Notes under the pieces: model-generated
Seen by the model: the letters and a program-made list of their open reading frames with translations, nothing else
Databases searched by the model: none
Told to the model about the DNA's origin: nothing
Source: Thermoplasmata archaeon
GTDB lineage: Archaea > Thermoplasmatota > Thermoplasmata > Lutacidiplasmatales > UBA184
Reading direction: 5' to 3'
NCBI GenBank assembly: GCA_021796385.1
Contig: JAJYXQ010000071.1
Coordinates: forward strand, 1 to 64,000
DNA length: 64,000 bases
Shown: positions 1 to 8,860 of the stretch, in pieces
Numbering within the stretch: position 1 is the stretch's first letter
Layout: each line of letters starts with the position of its first letter
Position numbers and translations under genes: made by a program

Positions 1-2
1 TC

Positions 3-737
3 ATGCCCCGTGAAGAGAAGCTCCTCCCCCTCATGGCGATGGCCAAGAAGCACTACGAGCACGTGGGATGGAGCCACGTGGCCGTGGCGACCCTGATGAC
101 CAAGCCGAACCTCCTCCCCAAGATCCATGACATCCTCTGCACGGGGACCCAATCTTGGTGGGGGGTGGAGATCGGCATGGAGACGGGGAGTCCCCGGCTC
201 ATCACCAAGGCGATGCCCGGGAAGGTGGCCCCGTTCCGGGCGAGCCAGTGGCCCGAGCTCGTGGTGCAGGCGGCGGGGCTCCTCAACGACAACTCCGTCT
301 ACCCCGCGTGCACGTTCATCGTGGGGCTGCCGCAAGAAACGGAAGAGGACGTCATCAAGACGATCGACCTCTTCGACGACCTGTGGGACTTCAAGGCGAT
401 CCTCGTCCCCATGTTCTTCGTTCCGCTAGGGCATCTCAACAAGAAGGATTGGTTCCAGCGGAGCATGGTGACCGACCGTCAGAAGGAACTCATGACCCGC
501 GCGCTCTCCCACGGGATCCGGCAGTCGCGGGCCCTCCTCGATGTGTTCTTCGAGAACCGCTCGGGTTTCTCGGGACGTGCCTACCGGACCGCGTTCTCGA
601 GCTTCATCACGTTCATCGATTTCATCGCCCGCCAGAAGGGGCTCCTCAGCGAGCCAGCCCGCGAGAAGCGCACTCCGATCGAGAGCCCCTTGCACCATCC
701 CGAACGCATCCCCCTTCCGACGATCCCCGTCCGGTAG
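3..737 (+). CDS. Radical SAM (B12-binding type) protein, C-terminal part
   Basis: The gene enters from the left edge, so the true start and the CxxxCxxC cluster motif lie outside the window. The visible 244 residues carry GVEIGMETGS (54-63) and FIVGLPQETEED (105-116), which are typical late-barrel motifs of radical SAM enzymes of the B12-binding/Elp3-like group. They are followed by a C-terminal helical extension of about 100 residues. The stop is only 10 nt before the likely TTG start of the UbiD gene, so the two are probably co-transcribed. The substrate cannot be told from this fragment. The family call is fairly secure. Confidence 0.7.
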   Translation: MPREEKLLPLMAMAKKHYEHVGWSHVAVATLMTKPNLLPKIHDILCTGTQSWWGVEIGMETGSPRLITKAMPGKVAPFRASQWPELVVQAAGLLNDNSVYPACTFIVGLPQETEEDVIKTIDLFDDLWDFKAILVPMFFVPLGHLNKKDWFQRSMVTDRQKELMTRALSHGIRQSRALLDVFFENRSGFSGRAYRTAFSSFITFIDFIARQKGLLSEPAREKRTPIESPLHHPERIPLPTIPVR

Positions 738-747
738 AGGCTGCGCG

Positions 748-2046
748 TTGGGGAAAGGGTCAGGGCCGCAGGTTCCGCTCGCCACATTCCTACCCACCCT
801 CGCGCATGTGCGGGAGGTCGCGGACCCCGTAAGCCCACACTTGGAGGTCACCCGGGAGTGGCTCCGTACCCCACACGAAGCGGTATGGTTCCGGAGCTTC
901 CGGAACCCGAGCCTTGTCGGAAACCTCTGGCCGACTCGGGAATCCGTGGCAGCCTGCTATGGGGCGACGGCCCGCGAATTTACAGAGATATTGCTCCAAG
1001 CCATTGAACACCCCACCCCTCCCGCGGTGGTCAAGACCACGGCCCCTTGGCAGGAGAACGAATCCAAACCCCGACTGACGGAGTGGCCGGTCCCGCATTT
1101 TTATCCGGAAGACGCCGGGAGCTATCTCACCGCGGCGATCTTTTCCTCCCAGTGGAAGGGCAAGCGCAACCTTTCCTACCATCGCTTATGGATACAGGGG
1201 GACGATGGGGGGCCGATGCGCCTTGTCCCCCGGCACCTCGACCGTATGGTACAGGAGGCCCGGAGGTCCCGGGAGGAGCTCCCCGTGTCGATCTTCATCG
1301 GGGCTCCCATCGACGTCCTGCTCGCCGCCGCCTGTTCCACGGATTATGCGGTCGACGAGATGGAGATCGCCTCCGCCCTCCATCAACGCCGGACCGGGGA
1401 ACCGCTGCGGGTCGTCGAAATGCCCGATGGGTCCCGGGTACCGTTCGAGGCGGAGATCGTGCTCCGGGGAAGGATCACCCTCGCGGACGCCGAGGAAGGA
1501 CCGTTCCTTGACATCCTGGGAACGTACGACACTAAGCGCATCCAACCGGTGGTGCGCATCGAATCCGTGCACACCGTCAAGAGCCCGGTGCTCCACGCCA
1601 TCGTTCCGGGCTCCGACGAGCATTTTCTCTTGATGGGACTGCCCCGGGAACCGCTCATGCTCCGCTCGGTCCGCTCGGTCGTACCGGGGGTACGGGCCGT
1701 GCGCCTCACGGAAGGCGGGTGCGGATGGCTGAACGGTGTCGTCGCGATCGATAAGCGGCGGGAAGGCGATGGGAAGAACGCCATCCTGGCGGCCTTCTCC
1801 GGTCATGCCTCTTTGAAGCAGGTCACGATCGTCGATTCGGACATCGACATCTTCCATGACCGTGAGGTCGAATGGGCGGTCGCCACGCGTCTCCAGGCCG
1901 ACCGGGGACTCGTGGTCATCCCCGGCGCCACAGGGAGCAGCCTCGATCCGAGCGCCTCGAAGGACGGGATCACCACGAAGTGGGGGATCGATGCCACCCT
2001 TCCCCTCGGCATCCCGCGAGAACCTTTCCTGAAAGGGCACCTTTGA
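748..2046 (+). CDS. UbiD-family (prenylated-FMN) decarboxylase
   Basis: 432 residues, close to the archaeal UbiD length. UbiD enzymes (de)carboxylate aromatic or unsaturated acids using prenylated FMN made by UbiX. Visible family signatures are an N-terminal VADPVSPHLEVT segment, LSYHRLWIQGDDG in the prFMN/metal-binding middle domain, and GIDATLPLG near the C-terminus. An upstream ATG is in frame but lies inside the radical SAM gene. The TTG at 748 gives the usual short N-terminus before LATFL and sits just after the upstream stop, so it was chosen. No ubiX is in the window. The substrate (quinone precursor or other acid) is unknown. Confidence 0.8.
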   Translation: MGKGSGPQVPLATFLPTLAHVREVADPVSPHLEVTREWLRTPHEAVWFRSFRNPSLVGNLWPTRESVAACYGATAREFTEILLQAIEHPTPPAVVKTTAPWQENESKPRLTEWPVPHFYPEDAGSYLTAAIFSSQWKGKRNLSYHRLWIQGDDGGPMRLVPRHLDRMVQEARRSREELPVSIFIGAPIDVLLAAACSTDYAVDEMEIASALHQRRTGEPLRVVEMPDGSRVPFEAEIVLRGRITLADAEEGPFLDILGTYDTKRIQPVVRIESVHTVKSPVLHAIVPGSDEHFLLMGLPREPLMLRSVRSVVPGVRAVRLTEGGCGWLNGVVAIDKRREGDGKNAILAAFSGHASLKQVTIVDSDIDIFHDREVEWAVATRLQADRGLVVIPGATGSSLDPSASKDGITTKWGIDATLPLGIPREPFLKGHL

Positions 2047-2098
2047 CGAAGTAAGGCCCCAGCGCGCAGTTTAGTTGCCCCGGGGGTTCCCATCGCCT

Positions 2099-3022
2099 AT
2101 GCCGTCAAGGACCCGATCGGTCTCGATCGTTCTGCTCGCGGCGGCGCTCTGGGGCATCTCGGGCACCGTGGCCCAAGCCCTGTTCGACCGCTACGGGTTT
2201 CCTCCCCTTGGCCTAGTTACCTTGAGGATGTCCTTCTCGGGACTCTTCCTCCTCGTGGCGCTGCGTCCCCGGTTCCCAAAGGAGCGGGCCGGACGATTGG
2301 TCTTGTTCTCGCTCATTGGTCTCTTCGCCGTCCAGGCAAGTTACTTCCTGGCCATTGCGAACTCGAACTCGCCGACCGCGACCTTGCTCCAGAGCCTCTC
2401 CCTTCCCATGATGGCGGTGTTCGAGGGAAGCCGGTCCCGTTCCAGCCGCTCCTTGGGGATGGTTTTCGCAGTGCTCTTCGCCGCTATAGGCACGGTCCTC
2501 CTCACCCTGGGAGAGGTTAGGGCGGGACTGACCTTGACGGTACCGGGCCTGGTCTTCGGCCTCATATCCGCGATCACCGCGGCGTACTACACGTTGGACT
2601 CGAGGACACTCACCCGGGTCGAGGACCCCTGGGCCATCACGGGGTGGAGCATGCTGATCGGTGGGCTCTTCAGCGTGCCCTTTGGTCTTCCAACCCTGGT
2701 CAGCTTCGGGAGCCATTCCTTCGGAGGCGATCCTGTACTGTTGCTCGCGCTCATCCTCTTCGTGATCGTCGCAGGGACCCTCATCCCCTTCGGTCTCTAC
2801 CTCGAGGGTCGGGACGTCATCTCCGGAACCGAGGCGGGAGTGGCCGGGGTGATGGAACCCATATCGGCCACGGTGGTGGCCCTCCTCTTCCTCGGTGTGG
2901 TGCTGACCCCTCTCCAGTACGTGGGCGGCGCACTCATGCTCGGTTCGGTCGTGTATCTCTCTTGGATGCGACCCGCACCACCCAGTGCATCGGGAAGGAC
3001 TAGTCGACCACCGAAAGGGTGA
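2099..3022 (+). CDS. EamA/DMT-family membrane transporter
   Basis: 307 residues with about ten hydrophobic segments arranged as two EamA repeats. The first starts at LLAAALWGISGTVAQ. The second half contains LYLEGRDVISGTEAGVAGVMEPISATV, split here as GTEAGVAGVMEP, the usual second-repeat signature. Members export metabolites such as amino acids or nucleotides; the substrate cannot be inferred. ATG 2099 is preferred over TTG 2075, which adds eight residues with no family counterpart. The 3' end overlaps the convergent JAMM gene by 23 bp. Confidence 0.8.
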   Translation: MPSRTRSVSIVLLAAALWGISGTVAQALFDRYGFPPLGLVTLRMSFSGLFLLVALRPRFPKERAGRLVLFSLIGLFAVQASYFLAIANSNSPTATLLQSLSLPMMAVFEGSRSRSSRSLGMVFAVLFAAIGTVLLTLGEVRAGLTLTVPGLVFGLISAITAAYYTLDSRTLTRVEDPWAITGWSMLIGGLFSVPFGLPTLVSFGSHSFGGDPVLLLALILFVIVAGTLIPFGLYLEGRDVISGTEAGVAGVMEPISATVVALLFLGVVLTPLQYVGGALMLGSVVYLSWMRPAPPSASGRTSRPPKG

Positions 3023-3437
3023 CCTCGGCCCCGAGGTTGTTGTAGGCCCGCCAATTGAATTCTCCGAAGGGCCGTCCCACGATGATGTGGATCCGGCCCC
3101 AATGTCGGAAGAGGGTCAGGTCCGCTTCGGAGGGATGGAGCGCTCCTGAAGGGTGCGAATGCACCGTGCCGACCACGGTCAGGTCGACCGGGAGCATGTA
3201 GAGTTGAAAGTTCGCATGGCGCCGACCTGCCGTGGTCCCGGGGATGAGCAAAAGGTCGGTTATCGTGCCGGCTTCCTCGGACCTGAGAATCGCCCCGAAC
3301 TCGTTCGGAAAGGTCGAGGCTCCCCCCGCCAAGACGCTCTCGAGCGTGGAGCGTCGGATCTGGCGGATGGTATGGGTCCCCAGATGGGACGGGCCGTCGG
3401 TGGGTTTGCGACTCCGTTTCGGGCGGAACATCGGCAT
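3000..3437 (-). CDS. JAMM/MPN-domain metalloprotease (Mov34/PAD-1 family)
   Basis: 145 residues with the complete JAMM zinc site: a catalytic glutamate in NEFGAIL (E46), then HSHP (H93, H95) and D106 in the H-x-H-x10-D arrangement. Archaeal members remove ubiquitin-like SAMP modifiers or act in MoaD/ThiS-type sulfur-carrier maturation. Either role would fit, since no partner gene is adjacent. It is the last gene of a minus-strand group with NAD kinase and an IMPase-like phosphatase, starting 9 nt after the NAD kinase stop. The gene ends by overlapping the opposing DMT gene. Confidence 0.8.
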   Translation of the reverse strand: MPMFRPKRSRKPTDGPSHLGTHTIRQIRRSTLESVLAGGASTFPNEFGAILRSEEAGTITDLLLIPGTTAGRRHANFQLYMLPVDLTVVGTVHSHPSGALHPSEADLTLFRHWGRIHIIVGRPFGEFNWRAYNNLGAEVTLSVVD

Positions 3438-3446
3438 CCGTTCTCG

Positions 3447-4286
3447 CTAGGGTCCGTCCCAGGAGAGGATCGAGCGTACCCGGAGTCGCTGGAAGAACTC
3501 GGTCGAGAACCGGACGAGCGAGGTGCGCCGGGGGGACTTGAACACCTTGAGCTCCACCCCTTCGCCCAGTTCGACCTCGTGGTGACCGTCCACAACCGCG
3601 ATCGTGGCGCGCGGGCGGCCGACCAGCCGGATGGTGACCTCCTTGAGCGGGCCCACGACCAAGGGCCGCCCGGCGGAGGCGAACGGGGCGATCGCCGTCA
3701 CGATGATGGCATCGACCGTCGGGTCCACGACCGGTCCTCCGGCGCTCAACGCGTAGGAGGTCGAACCGGTGGGGGTGGACAAAACGATGCCATCGGCCCT
3801 TAGGCGCCCGACGGGGCGGCTATCGATGAGGATCTCGAAGGCCCGCATCCGGGCCACGTCCTTCACGTGCACCACTACGTCGTTCAGGGCATCGGGGAGC
3901 CGTTCGTCCCAGATCGAGGTCGAGAGCATCATCCGCTGTTCGAGGAAGTACTTTCCCGTGAGCAGCCGTTCGACCGCCCCTTCAAGCTCCGCGCCGTTAG
4001 GTTCGACCTCGGAGAGGAAACCGACCCCGCCCGTGTTGATGCCGAGGATGGGGGCCTCCACATTCTGAGCGGAGTAGAAGAGGCATCCGTCCCCCCCGAT
4101 GGCCACGAGGACGTCCCCCTGGAACTCCTTGAGGGGGCGCCCGACCTGGCCGAGAGCCCGGGCCGTGTCATCCGCCACGAAGAGTTCACATCGCCCAGAA
4201 AGGAGGTCATGCATGACCCGCGCAATGGCAAGCGCCTTCGGTCGCTCGGGGCTCGCGGTGATTCCTATCCGGACTTTTTCTTCCAT
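3447..4286 (-). CDS. nadK: NAD kinase
   Basis: 279 residues. Phosphorylates NAD(H) to NADP(H) in the cytoplasm. The GGDG nucleotide motif is at 64-67, NTGGVGFL at 84-91, and the PTGSTSY segment of the second conserved block is present. ATG 4286 was chosen over a more upstream GTG/ATG-type start because it lies one base after the TGA of the IMPase gene. This is tight coupling, and the protein then begins directly at the MEEKVRIGI beta-strand. In several archaea NAD kinase and an IMPase-like phosphatase are neighbours or fused, which matches this arrangement. Confidence 0.9.
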   Translation of the reverse strand: MEEKVRIGITASPERPKALAIARVMHDLLSGRCELFVADDTARALGQVGRPLKEFQGDVLVAIGGDGCLFYSAQNVEAPILGINTGGVGFLSEVEPNGAELEGAVERLLTGKYFLEQRMMLSTSIWDERLPDALNDVVVHVKDVARMRAFEILIDSRPVGRLRADGIVLSTPTGSTSYALSAGGPVVDPTVDAIIVTAIAPFASAGRPLVVGPLKEVTIRLVGRPRATIAVVDGHHEVELGEGVELKVFKSPRRTSLVRFSTEFFQRLRVRSILSWDGP

Positions 4287-4287
4287 C

Positions 4288-5097
4288 TCACCAGTCCCCG
4301 GCCTTTCGTCCTTCCTCATAGAGTTCCCGTCGGCCCCAGGCGAGGACCGTGGTCCGCTCTTTCAGGGAGAGCTCGAGGTCGAGCGGGGACCCGTCCGTGC
4401 GGACCGCGTCCCCTCCCGCCTCCCGCAGGATGAGGAGGGCCGCTGCGATGTCAGTGACCCGGAGGTTGGCCTGTTCGACCCGGCTTTCGGAGAAGTAGAG
4501 GTCTCCGCTGCCGCGGGCCACGAGCGACATCTCAAGCGAAGCACAGCCCAGGGAGCGGGTCCGACGCGAGCGGGAGGCCAGGGCCCGGACCTTATCGGAA
4601 GAATTGTGGTTCAGGTTGAGGAAGAAGAGGTCGCCTCCCCGTCTCCAATCCCGGGTCGTGATCGGTCGCCCCTCATAGTAGGCCCCGCCCCCTTTCGTCG
4701 CCCAGTAGGTCTTCCCGGACATGATGTCGTGGACGACGGCGGTATCGATGTCCGAGAGGGACTTCGTGCCGAGGGCCAACGAAACGGTCCCGAGGGGCAA
4801 TCCCCGCAGGACATTGTAGCTCCCGTCGATGGGGTCGAGGGCGAGGGTTCGCGAGCCCCCGCGATCCAAGTACCCCATCTCTTCGGAGAGCAGATTCCAG
4901 TCCAGTTTCTCCGCCTCGAGGAACGAGAGCACCTGGGCCTCCGCGACCCGGTCGACCTCTTCGGTAGGGCTTCCGGAGGCGCCCATGGAGACCACCCGGT
5001 AGGGGTGGGGGGAGCTTCTTTCCTGGACCGTTCCGCGCTCGACCATGTGGGCCATGCGGACGAGGAGGTCCAGCTCCTTCGGTCGGGAGATCGCCAT
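4288..5097 (-). CDS. Inositol monophosphatase / fructose-bisphosphatase family phosphatase
   Basis: 269 residues from ATG 5097. The metal-binding signature DPIDGS is at 88-93. An upstream SEEMG supplies a further acidic ligand, and a C-terminal TDIAAALLIL segment corresponds to the second family motif. Archaeal members are usually dual IMPase/FBPase (class IV) enzymes, used in gluconeogenesis and in inositol or osmolyte synthesis. It is coupled to nadK (1 nt gap). A TTG further upstream is in frame but would run into the shared promoter region with hsp20, so it was rejected. Confidence 0.85.
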   Translation of the reverse strand: MAISRPKELDLLVRMAHMVERGTVQERSSPHPYRVVSMGASGSPTEEVDRVAEAQVLSFLEAEKLDWNLLSEEMGYLDRGGSRTLALDPIDGSYNVLRGLPLGTVSLALGTKSLSDIDTAVVHDIMSGKTYWATKGGGAYYEGRPITTRDWRRGGDLFFLNLNHNSSDKVRALASRSRRTRSLGCASLEMSLVARGSGDLYFSESRVEQANLRVTDIAAALLILREAGGDAVRTDGSPLDLELSLKERTTVLAWGRRELYEEGRKAGDW

Positions 5098-5197
5098 GCG
5101 TTTTCTCAGCTCCGGGCCCTGCCCAACCCCATGATAGGAGGCGGGGAGATAAGCTCCCCCCTCTCGAACACCACCGGGGTGGCGCGGGGTAGTTATC

Positions 5198-5206
5198 CTT
5201 ATATAC
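5198..5206 (+). promoter_or_regulatory. TATA-like box of hsp20
   Basis: CTTATATAC is centred about 24 nt before the ATG at 5226, so the transcript should start at or next to the start codon (leaderless). The same AT-rich core reads as GTATATAAG on the other strand and could also drive the IMPase/nadK/JAMM group, with a leader of about 80 nt. Confidence 0.6.
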
Positions 5207-5225
5207 AAGCGCTAATTTACTTTTG

Positions 5226-5786
5226 ATGGTGATTCCCATGGCAGCGAAGAAGAAGAGCCCCTCCAACAAGGGGCGCAATGGAACGTCCCTAGCGAATGCC
5301 CGACCCACCCCGACCGCCCCGGCCGTCTACACCCCCTTTGTGGACGTCTCCCGGATGATGGAAGCGATGAACCGGCGATTCTCGGACGTCTTTGGTTTCG
5401 AGCCCTTCTCCGGGGTCCCTACCGTGGACTTCCAGTTCCCCTCCCTGAGCCAGGGGGTCCGTCCGGTCTACTCGGACATCATCGACAAGGGTGACCACTT
5501 CGAGGTCCGTTCGGACCTCCCGGGGGTCCGCAAGGAGGACATCAATGTCTCTATCCACGGCAACCGCGTCGAGATCTCCGCCCAGAGCTCGTCGGAGAAG
5601 TCCGAGGACTCGAACGGCGCGACCTACCGGGAGCGCTCGCAAGGTACCTACTACCGGGCCTTCGACCTCGGGGATGACCTCGACTCCACCAAGGCTGGGG
5701 CCTCCTTCGTGGATGGGGTCCTCACCCTGACCCTCCCCAAGAAGAACCCGACCCCGGTCGAGCACCGGAACGTCCCGGTCCAGTAG
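5226..5786 (+). CDS. Hsp20/alpha-crystallin small heat-shock protein
   Basis: 186 residues. The alpha-crystallin domain covers about residues 80-180, with FEVRSDLPGVRKEDINVSI and a late DGVLTLTLPKK strand, ending in a short tail lacking a clear I-x-I. The first 40 residues are Lys/Ser/Thr/Pro-rich. Small HSPs form oligomers that hold unfolding proteins. ATG 5226 matches leaderless initiation; ATG 5238 is an alternative that would leave 12 nt. It stands alone and is followed by a strong hairpin. A second Hsp20 gene lies at 17531-18070. Confidence 0.88.
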   Translation: MVIPMAAKKKSPSNKGRNGTSLANARPTPTAPAVYTPFVDVSRMMEAMNRRFSDVFGFEPFSGVPTVDFQFPSLSQGVRPVYSDIIDKGDHFEVRSDLPGVRKEDINVSIHGNRVEISAQSSSEKSEDSNGATYRERSQGTYYRAFDLGDDLDSTKAGASFVDGVLTLTLPKKNPTPVEHRNVPVQ

Positions 5787-5803
5787 GGCTCATCCGGACC
5801 CCA

Positions 5804-5829
5804 GGGAAGGGTCGCAAGCGACCCTTCCC
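5804..5829 (+). terminator. Perfect 12-bp inverted repeat after hsp20
   Basis: GGGAAGGGTCGC and GCGACCCTTCCC face each other with two bases between them, starting 17 bp after the hsp20 stop. There is no T-run after it, so it may be a 3' end-stabilising or processing hairpin rather than an intrinsic terminator. Confidence 0.5.
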
Positions 5830-5953
5830 GTAACCCATTCTCCTCGAGAACGGTCTGGACCTCGTGTCCCTGAGCAGTGTTGCCCCAAGGCCCGACAAAA
5901 GGAGACCTCGGCAGAACCTTGAGCGTCCGAGCGAGGAGAAGGCCTTTGGGTCT

Positions 5954-7735
5954 TCAGCCGGCCGGATCGTAGTAGTACTCCCCTTTCGACTTCTGCTCCC
6001 GATCGAGGGCGGAACCCGCCTTGTTCACCCGGGGTCGCAGCGTCTCCTCGTCCCGACGGAAGGTGACCTCGACCGCCTTCAATAGCCGGTTCATACCCTC
6101 CCGCATGATGTACGGTCCCTCTCCCCGGCCCCCTTTTCCCGTTCCGTGGGTGGCAGCATGGAATACCATGAGGCTGTCCGCCAAGAGATCGAGGAAGTAG
6201 ACGTCATGGTCCACGACCAGGGTGGCAGCCCCCCGACGCTCGGCCGCTCGTCGGATCACCCGCGCCGCGTTCATCCGTTCGTCGGTGTCGAGGTAGGCTG
6301 AGGGTTCGTCGAGGAGGTAGAGCGTCGCATCCATCGCCAGGGACAAGGCGATGGCCACCCGTTGGAGCTCGCCGCCCGAGAGCTTGTTCAAAGGAGTGCC
6401 CAAGATAGGACGGAGCGAGAGGCTCCCGACCAAGTCCGTCTCAAAGAATGAGAGGTCGAAGTCCTTGCCACCGGAAAGGGCCATCACACGGTCCTGCAGG
6501 CTCCAATCCCCTTGCGCCTTGAGGTACTGGGGTTTGTAACTCACCCGGACCGTGGGGGAGGGTCCGCCTTTGGTGGGTGGCTCGACACCGGCCAGCATCT
6601 TCACGAAGGTGGTCTTGCCGGTGCTGTTCGGGCCCACGACCCCGACGGTCTCGCCCTTATGGAAGGTGCCTCCGGTGACCTCGGTCCGGAATCCGGGGTA
6701 CTCCTTCACGAGCGGGGCGAAGGTGACGAGGGGGATCCGCGCAGAAGGGGGCTTGGGAGGATGGGAGGTGAAGGTGACCGGTTCGGTCCGGAACCGCACA
6801 TTCTCCTCCCGGAGGTACCCGGCGAGGTAGGTGTTGATCGCCGTCCGGGTCGCCATCGGGTGCGAAACGACCCCGAAGGCCGAGGCTTCGCCGTAGAGCA
6901 GGTGGACCCGGTCGGCCAGGTAGTCGAGGATGGCTAGGTCGTGCTCCACGATGACCACCGGCCGGTCCTCCCCGAGCTCCCGGATGAGCCGCGCCACCGT
7001 GAGCCGGTTGATGACATCGAGGTAGCTCGAGGGCTCGTCAAAGAAGTAGACGTCGGCATCGGCCGACAAGGTCCGCGCAATGGCCGTCAGTTGAAGCTCT
7101 CCACCCGAGACCTCGGAAAGTCGCTTGGCGCGGGCCGAGTAAAGCCCCGTCCGTTCGAGGGCCCGGGCGGCGTTCCCCCCTCCCTCGGCCACGTAGTCCT
7201 CGATGCTCTGGTCGATGGCCGCCAGGCCGTCCACGTACTGTGGTTTCACCACGGTCCGAAGTTCATGGCGGGAGAGCTTGCGGAAGTAGGCATGCATCTC
7301 GGTTCCCCGATAGTACTCGAGCACCTTCGTAAGGTCGGCCGGGTGCTCGTAATCGCCGAGGTTCGGCGTCTCCACTCCCGCGAGGATCCGGAGCGCTGTC
7401 GTCTTCCCGATGCCGTTCGATCCCAGAAGGCCCACGGTGCCGGGGCCCCCAGTGACCGGTAAGCGGAAGAGACGGAACGCGTTCTGGCCGTACCGATGGA
7501 CCATCTCACCCTCGGCGGCTTCCGGTGTGTTGAGGATCTTGATCGCGGTGAAGGGACACTTGTGGACGCAGATGCCGCATCCGATGCAGAGGTCTTCGGA
7601 GATGATGGGCTTCGTGTCCGGACCCCAGACGATGCATTCCTGCCCCATACGGACGGGGGGACAGTATGTCCGGCACTCGCCCTGGCACTCCTTAGGATGG
7701 CAGCGGTCGGTGAGAAGGACGGCAATGCGTGTCAT
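5954..7735 (-). CDS. Ribosome recycling ATPase ABCE1/RLI
   Basis: 593 residues, the usual length. The N-terminal Fe-S domain has eight cysteines in two groups (CHPKECQGECRTYCPP, and CIGCGICVHKCPF around residue 50). Two ABC domains follow, with Walker A GSNGIGKTT and GPNSTGKTT and signatures VSGGELQ and LSGGELQ. ABCE1 splits post-termination ribosomes together with aRF1/Pelota. It is the last gene of a long minus-strand cluster, 17 nt after the VIT1 gene. It needs [4Fe-4S] clusters, and the same cluster encodes cysteine synthesis and an iron transporter. Confidence 0.95.
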   Translation of the reverse strand: MTRIAVLLTDRCHPKECQGECRTYCPPVRMGQECIVWGPDTKPIISEDLCIGCGICVHKCPFTAIKILNTPEAAEGEMVHRYGQNAFRLFRLPVTGGPGTVGLLGSNGIGKTTALRILAGVETPNLGDYEHPADLTKVLEYYRGTEMHAYFRKLSRHELRTVVKPQYVDGLAAIDQSIEDYVAEGGGNAARALERTGLYSARAKRLSEVSGGELQLTAIARTLSADADVYFFDEPSSYLDVINRLTVARLIRELGEDRPVVIVEHDLAILDYLADRVHLLYGEASAFGVVSHPMATRTAINTYLAGYLREENVRFRTEPVTFTSHPPKPPSARIPLVTFAPLVKEYPGFRTEVTGGTFHKGETVGVVGPNSTGKTTFVKMLAGVEPPTKGGPSPTVRVSYKPQYLKAQGDWSLQDRVMALSGGKDFDLSFFETDLVGSLSLRPILGTPLNKLSGGELQRVAIALSLAMDATLYLLDEPSAYLDTDERMNAARVIRRAAERRGAATLVVDHDVYFLDLLADSLMVFHAATHGTGKGGRGEGPYIMREGMNRLLKAVEVTFRRDEETLRPRVNKAGSALDREQKSKGEYYYDPAG

Positions 7736-7752
7736 GATGATATCCTCCTCCT

Positions 7753-8847
7753 TCAGTGGAGGAAGCCTCCGATGACAAGGCCGATGGTGTAGGTCAGGCC
7801 CGCGGAACCCAGGCCGACGGCCAGCATCTCGAGCCCCCCTCGCAATAGGGAACTGAGGGTCGACAGGGACCGGAACACGCCGCTGAAGAAGAGGGCGATC
7901 CCGCTCGCCGCCACGGCGAGGAGCACGGCCGGGGTCCCACCGATGACGAAGAAGGGGAGGAGGGGAACCAATCCTGCCGCAAAGAACGCCCCCCCCGTGA
8001 TGGCCCCGAGCCGAACGGGGTCCTCGAAGCTCGATTCAGCGATACCGTGCCGCTCGGCGAGGAGCGCCCGGGTGAACTCTTCCTCTTTTCCCGAAAGGCG
8101 GGCCACAAGCCGTTCCGCTTCCTCCGGGGTGAACCCCCGCTTCTCGTAGGCACGGCGGAGCAGCGCCTCCTTTGCCGGCCGGTCCACGGAGATCCCTTGG
8201 ACCTCCCGGTGCCGGACCCCGGCATACACTTCCTGCTCGGCCTTGACCGAGACGTAGTTCGAGGCCGCCATCGATACGGCTCCCGCAACGAGGGCGGCCG
8301 ATCCGGCGATGAGCACGGCTAGGTCCGACGCCGTGGCTGCCGCCACGCCCGCGGTAAGGGCCAGCATGCTGCCCAGTCCGTCGTTCGCCCCCAGCACCGC
8401 GCTGCGGAGCGAACCCCCTTCTTCGGCGGCATGACGGGCCTCATCGAGGGTGTCCATCTCATGGGAGACCTCGTCGGGCAGGATGCGAAGGAAAGCCTCT
8501 TGAACCTTCGGATCCGTCCACTCCCGCATCTGGGAGAGGTACTTCGCTATCCCGTCGGCCTCCTCCTTGTGGACCGCAGCAAGGACGACCCCGACCCCGA
8601 AGGTCCGGGCCAACCCCCCAAAGATCCGGTGCTTGAGGAAGTGGCGGGGGTGAGGGAGTGGGACTCCCGCCCCCTTGAGCAGTCCCGCCCAGATCTCCGC
8701 ATGCTCGTGTTCGAGGGCCGCAAGCCGTTCGAGTACCTTTCCCCGGTCCGGGTGGTCATCGATGCGGGCCAAGGTAAGGTACAACGCTTCGCTCGAGCGC
8801 TCCTCCACGTAGTTTCCTTCGATGCCCCGGGCCATGCGAGCGTCCAT
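7753..8847 (-). CDS. Ferritin-like/VIT1 (CCC1) iron-manganese transporter
   Basis: 364 residues. The first 150 form a rubrerythrin-like helical domain with E-x-x-H metal motifs (EHEH at 46-49 and DEVSH further on). The rest is a VIT1/CCC1 membrane domain with SLRSAVLGANDGLGS and AASNYVSVKAEQEVY, and about five membrane helices. Such erythrin-VIT1 fusions are thought to bind Fe(II)/Mn(II) and move it across the membrane. The gene lies 13 nt after serS and 17 nt before the ABCE1 gene, in the same direction. Confidence 0.88.
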   Translation of the reverse strand: MDARMARGIEGNYVEERSSEALYLTLARIDDHPDRGKVLERLAALEHEHAEIWAGLLKGAGVPLPHPRHFLKHRIFGGLARTFGVGVVLAAVHKEEADGIAKYLSQMREWTDPKVQEAFLRILPDEVSHEMDTLDEARHAAEEGGSLRSAVLGANDGLGSMLALTAGVAAATASDLAVLIAGSAALVAGAVSMAASNYVSVKAEQEVYAGVRHREVQGISVDRPAKEALLRRAYEKRGFTPEEAERLVARLSGKEEEFTRALLAERHGIAESSFEDPVRLGAITGGAFFAAGLVPLLPFFVIGGTPAVLLAVAASGIALFFSGVFRSLSTLSSLLRGGLEMLAVGLGSAGLTYTIGLVIGGFLH

Positions 8848-8860
8848 GTCCGCGCCTTGC

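Noticed and set aside
3153-5226. Plus-strand ORFs of 216, 188 and 375 codons opposite JAMM, nadK and IMPase
   Set aside because: They are shadows of three well-supported minus-strand genes.
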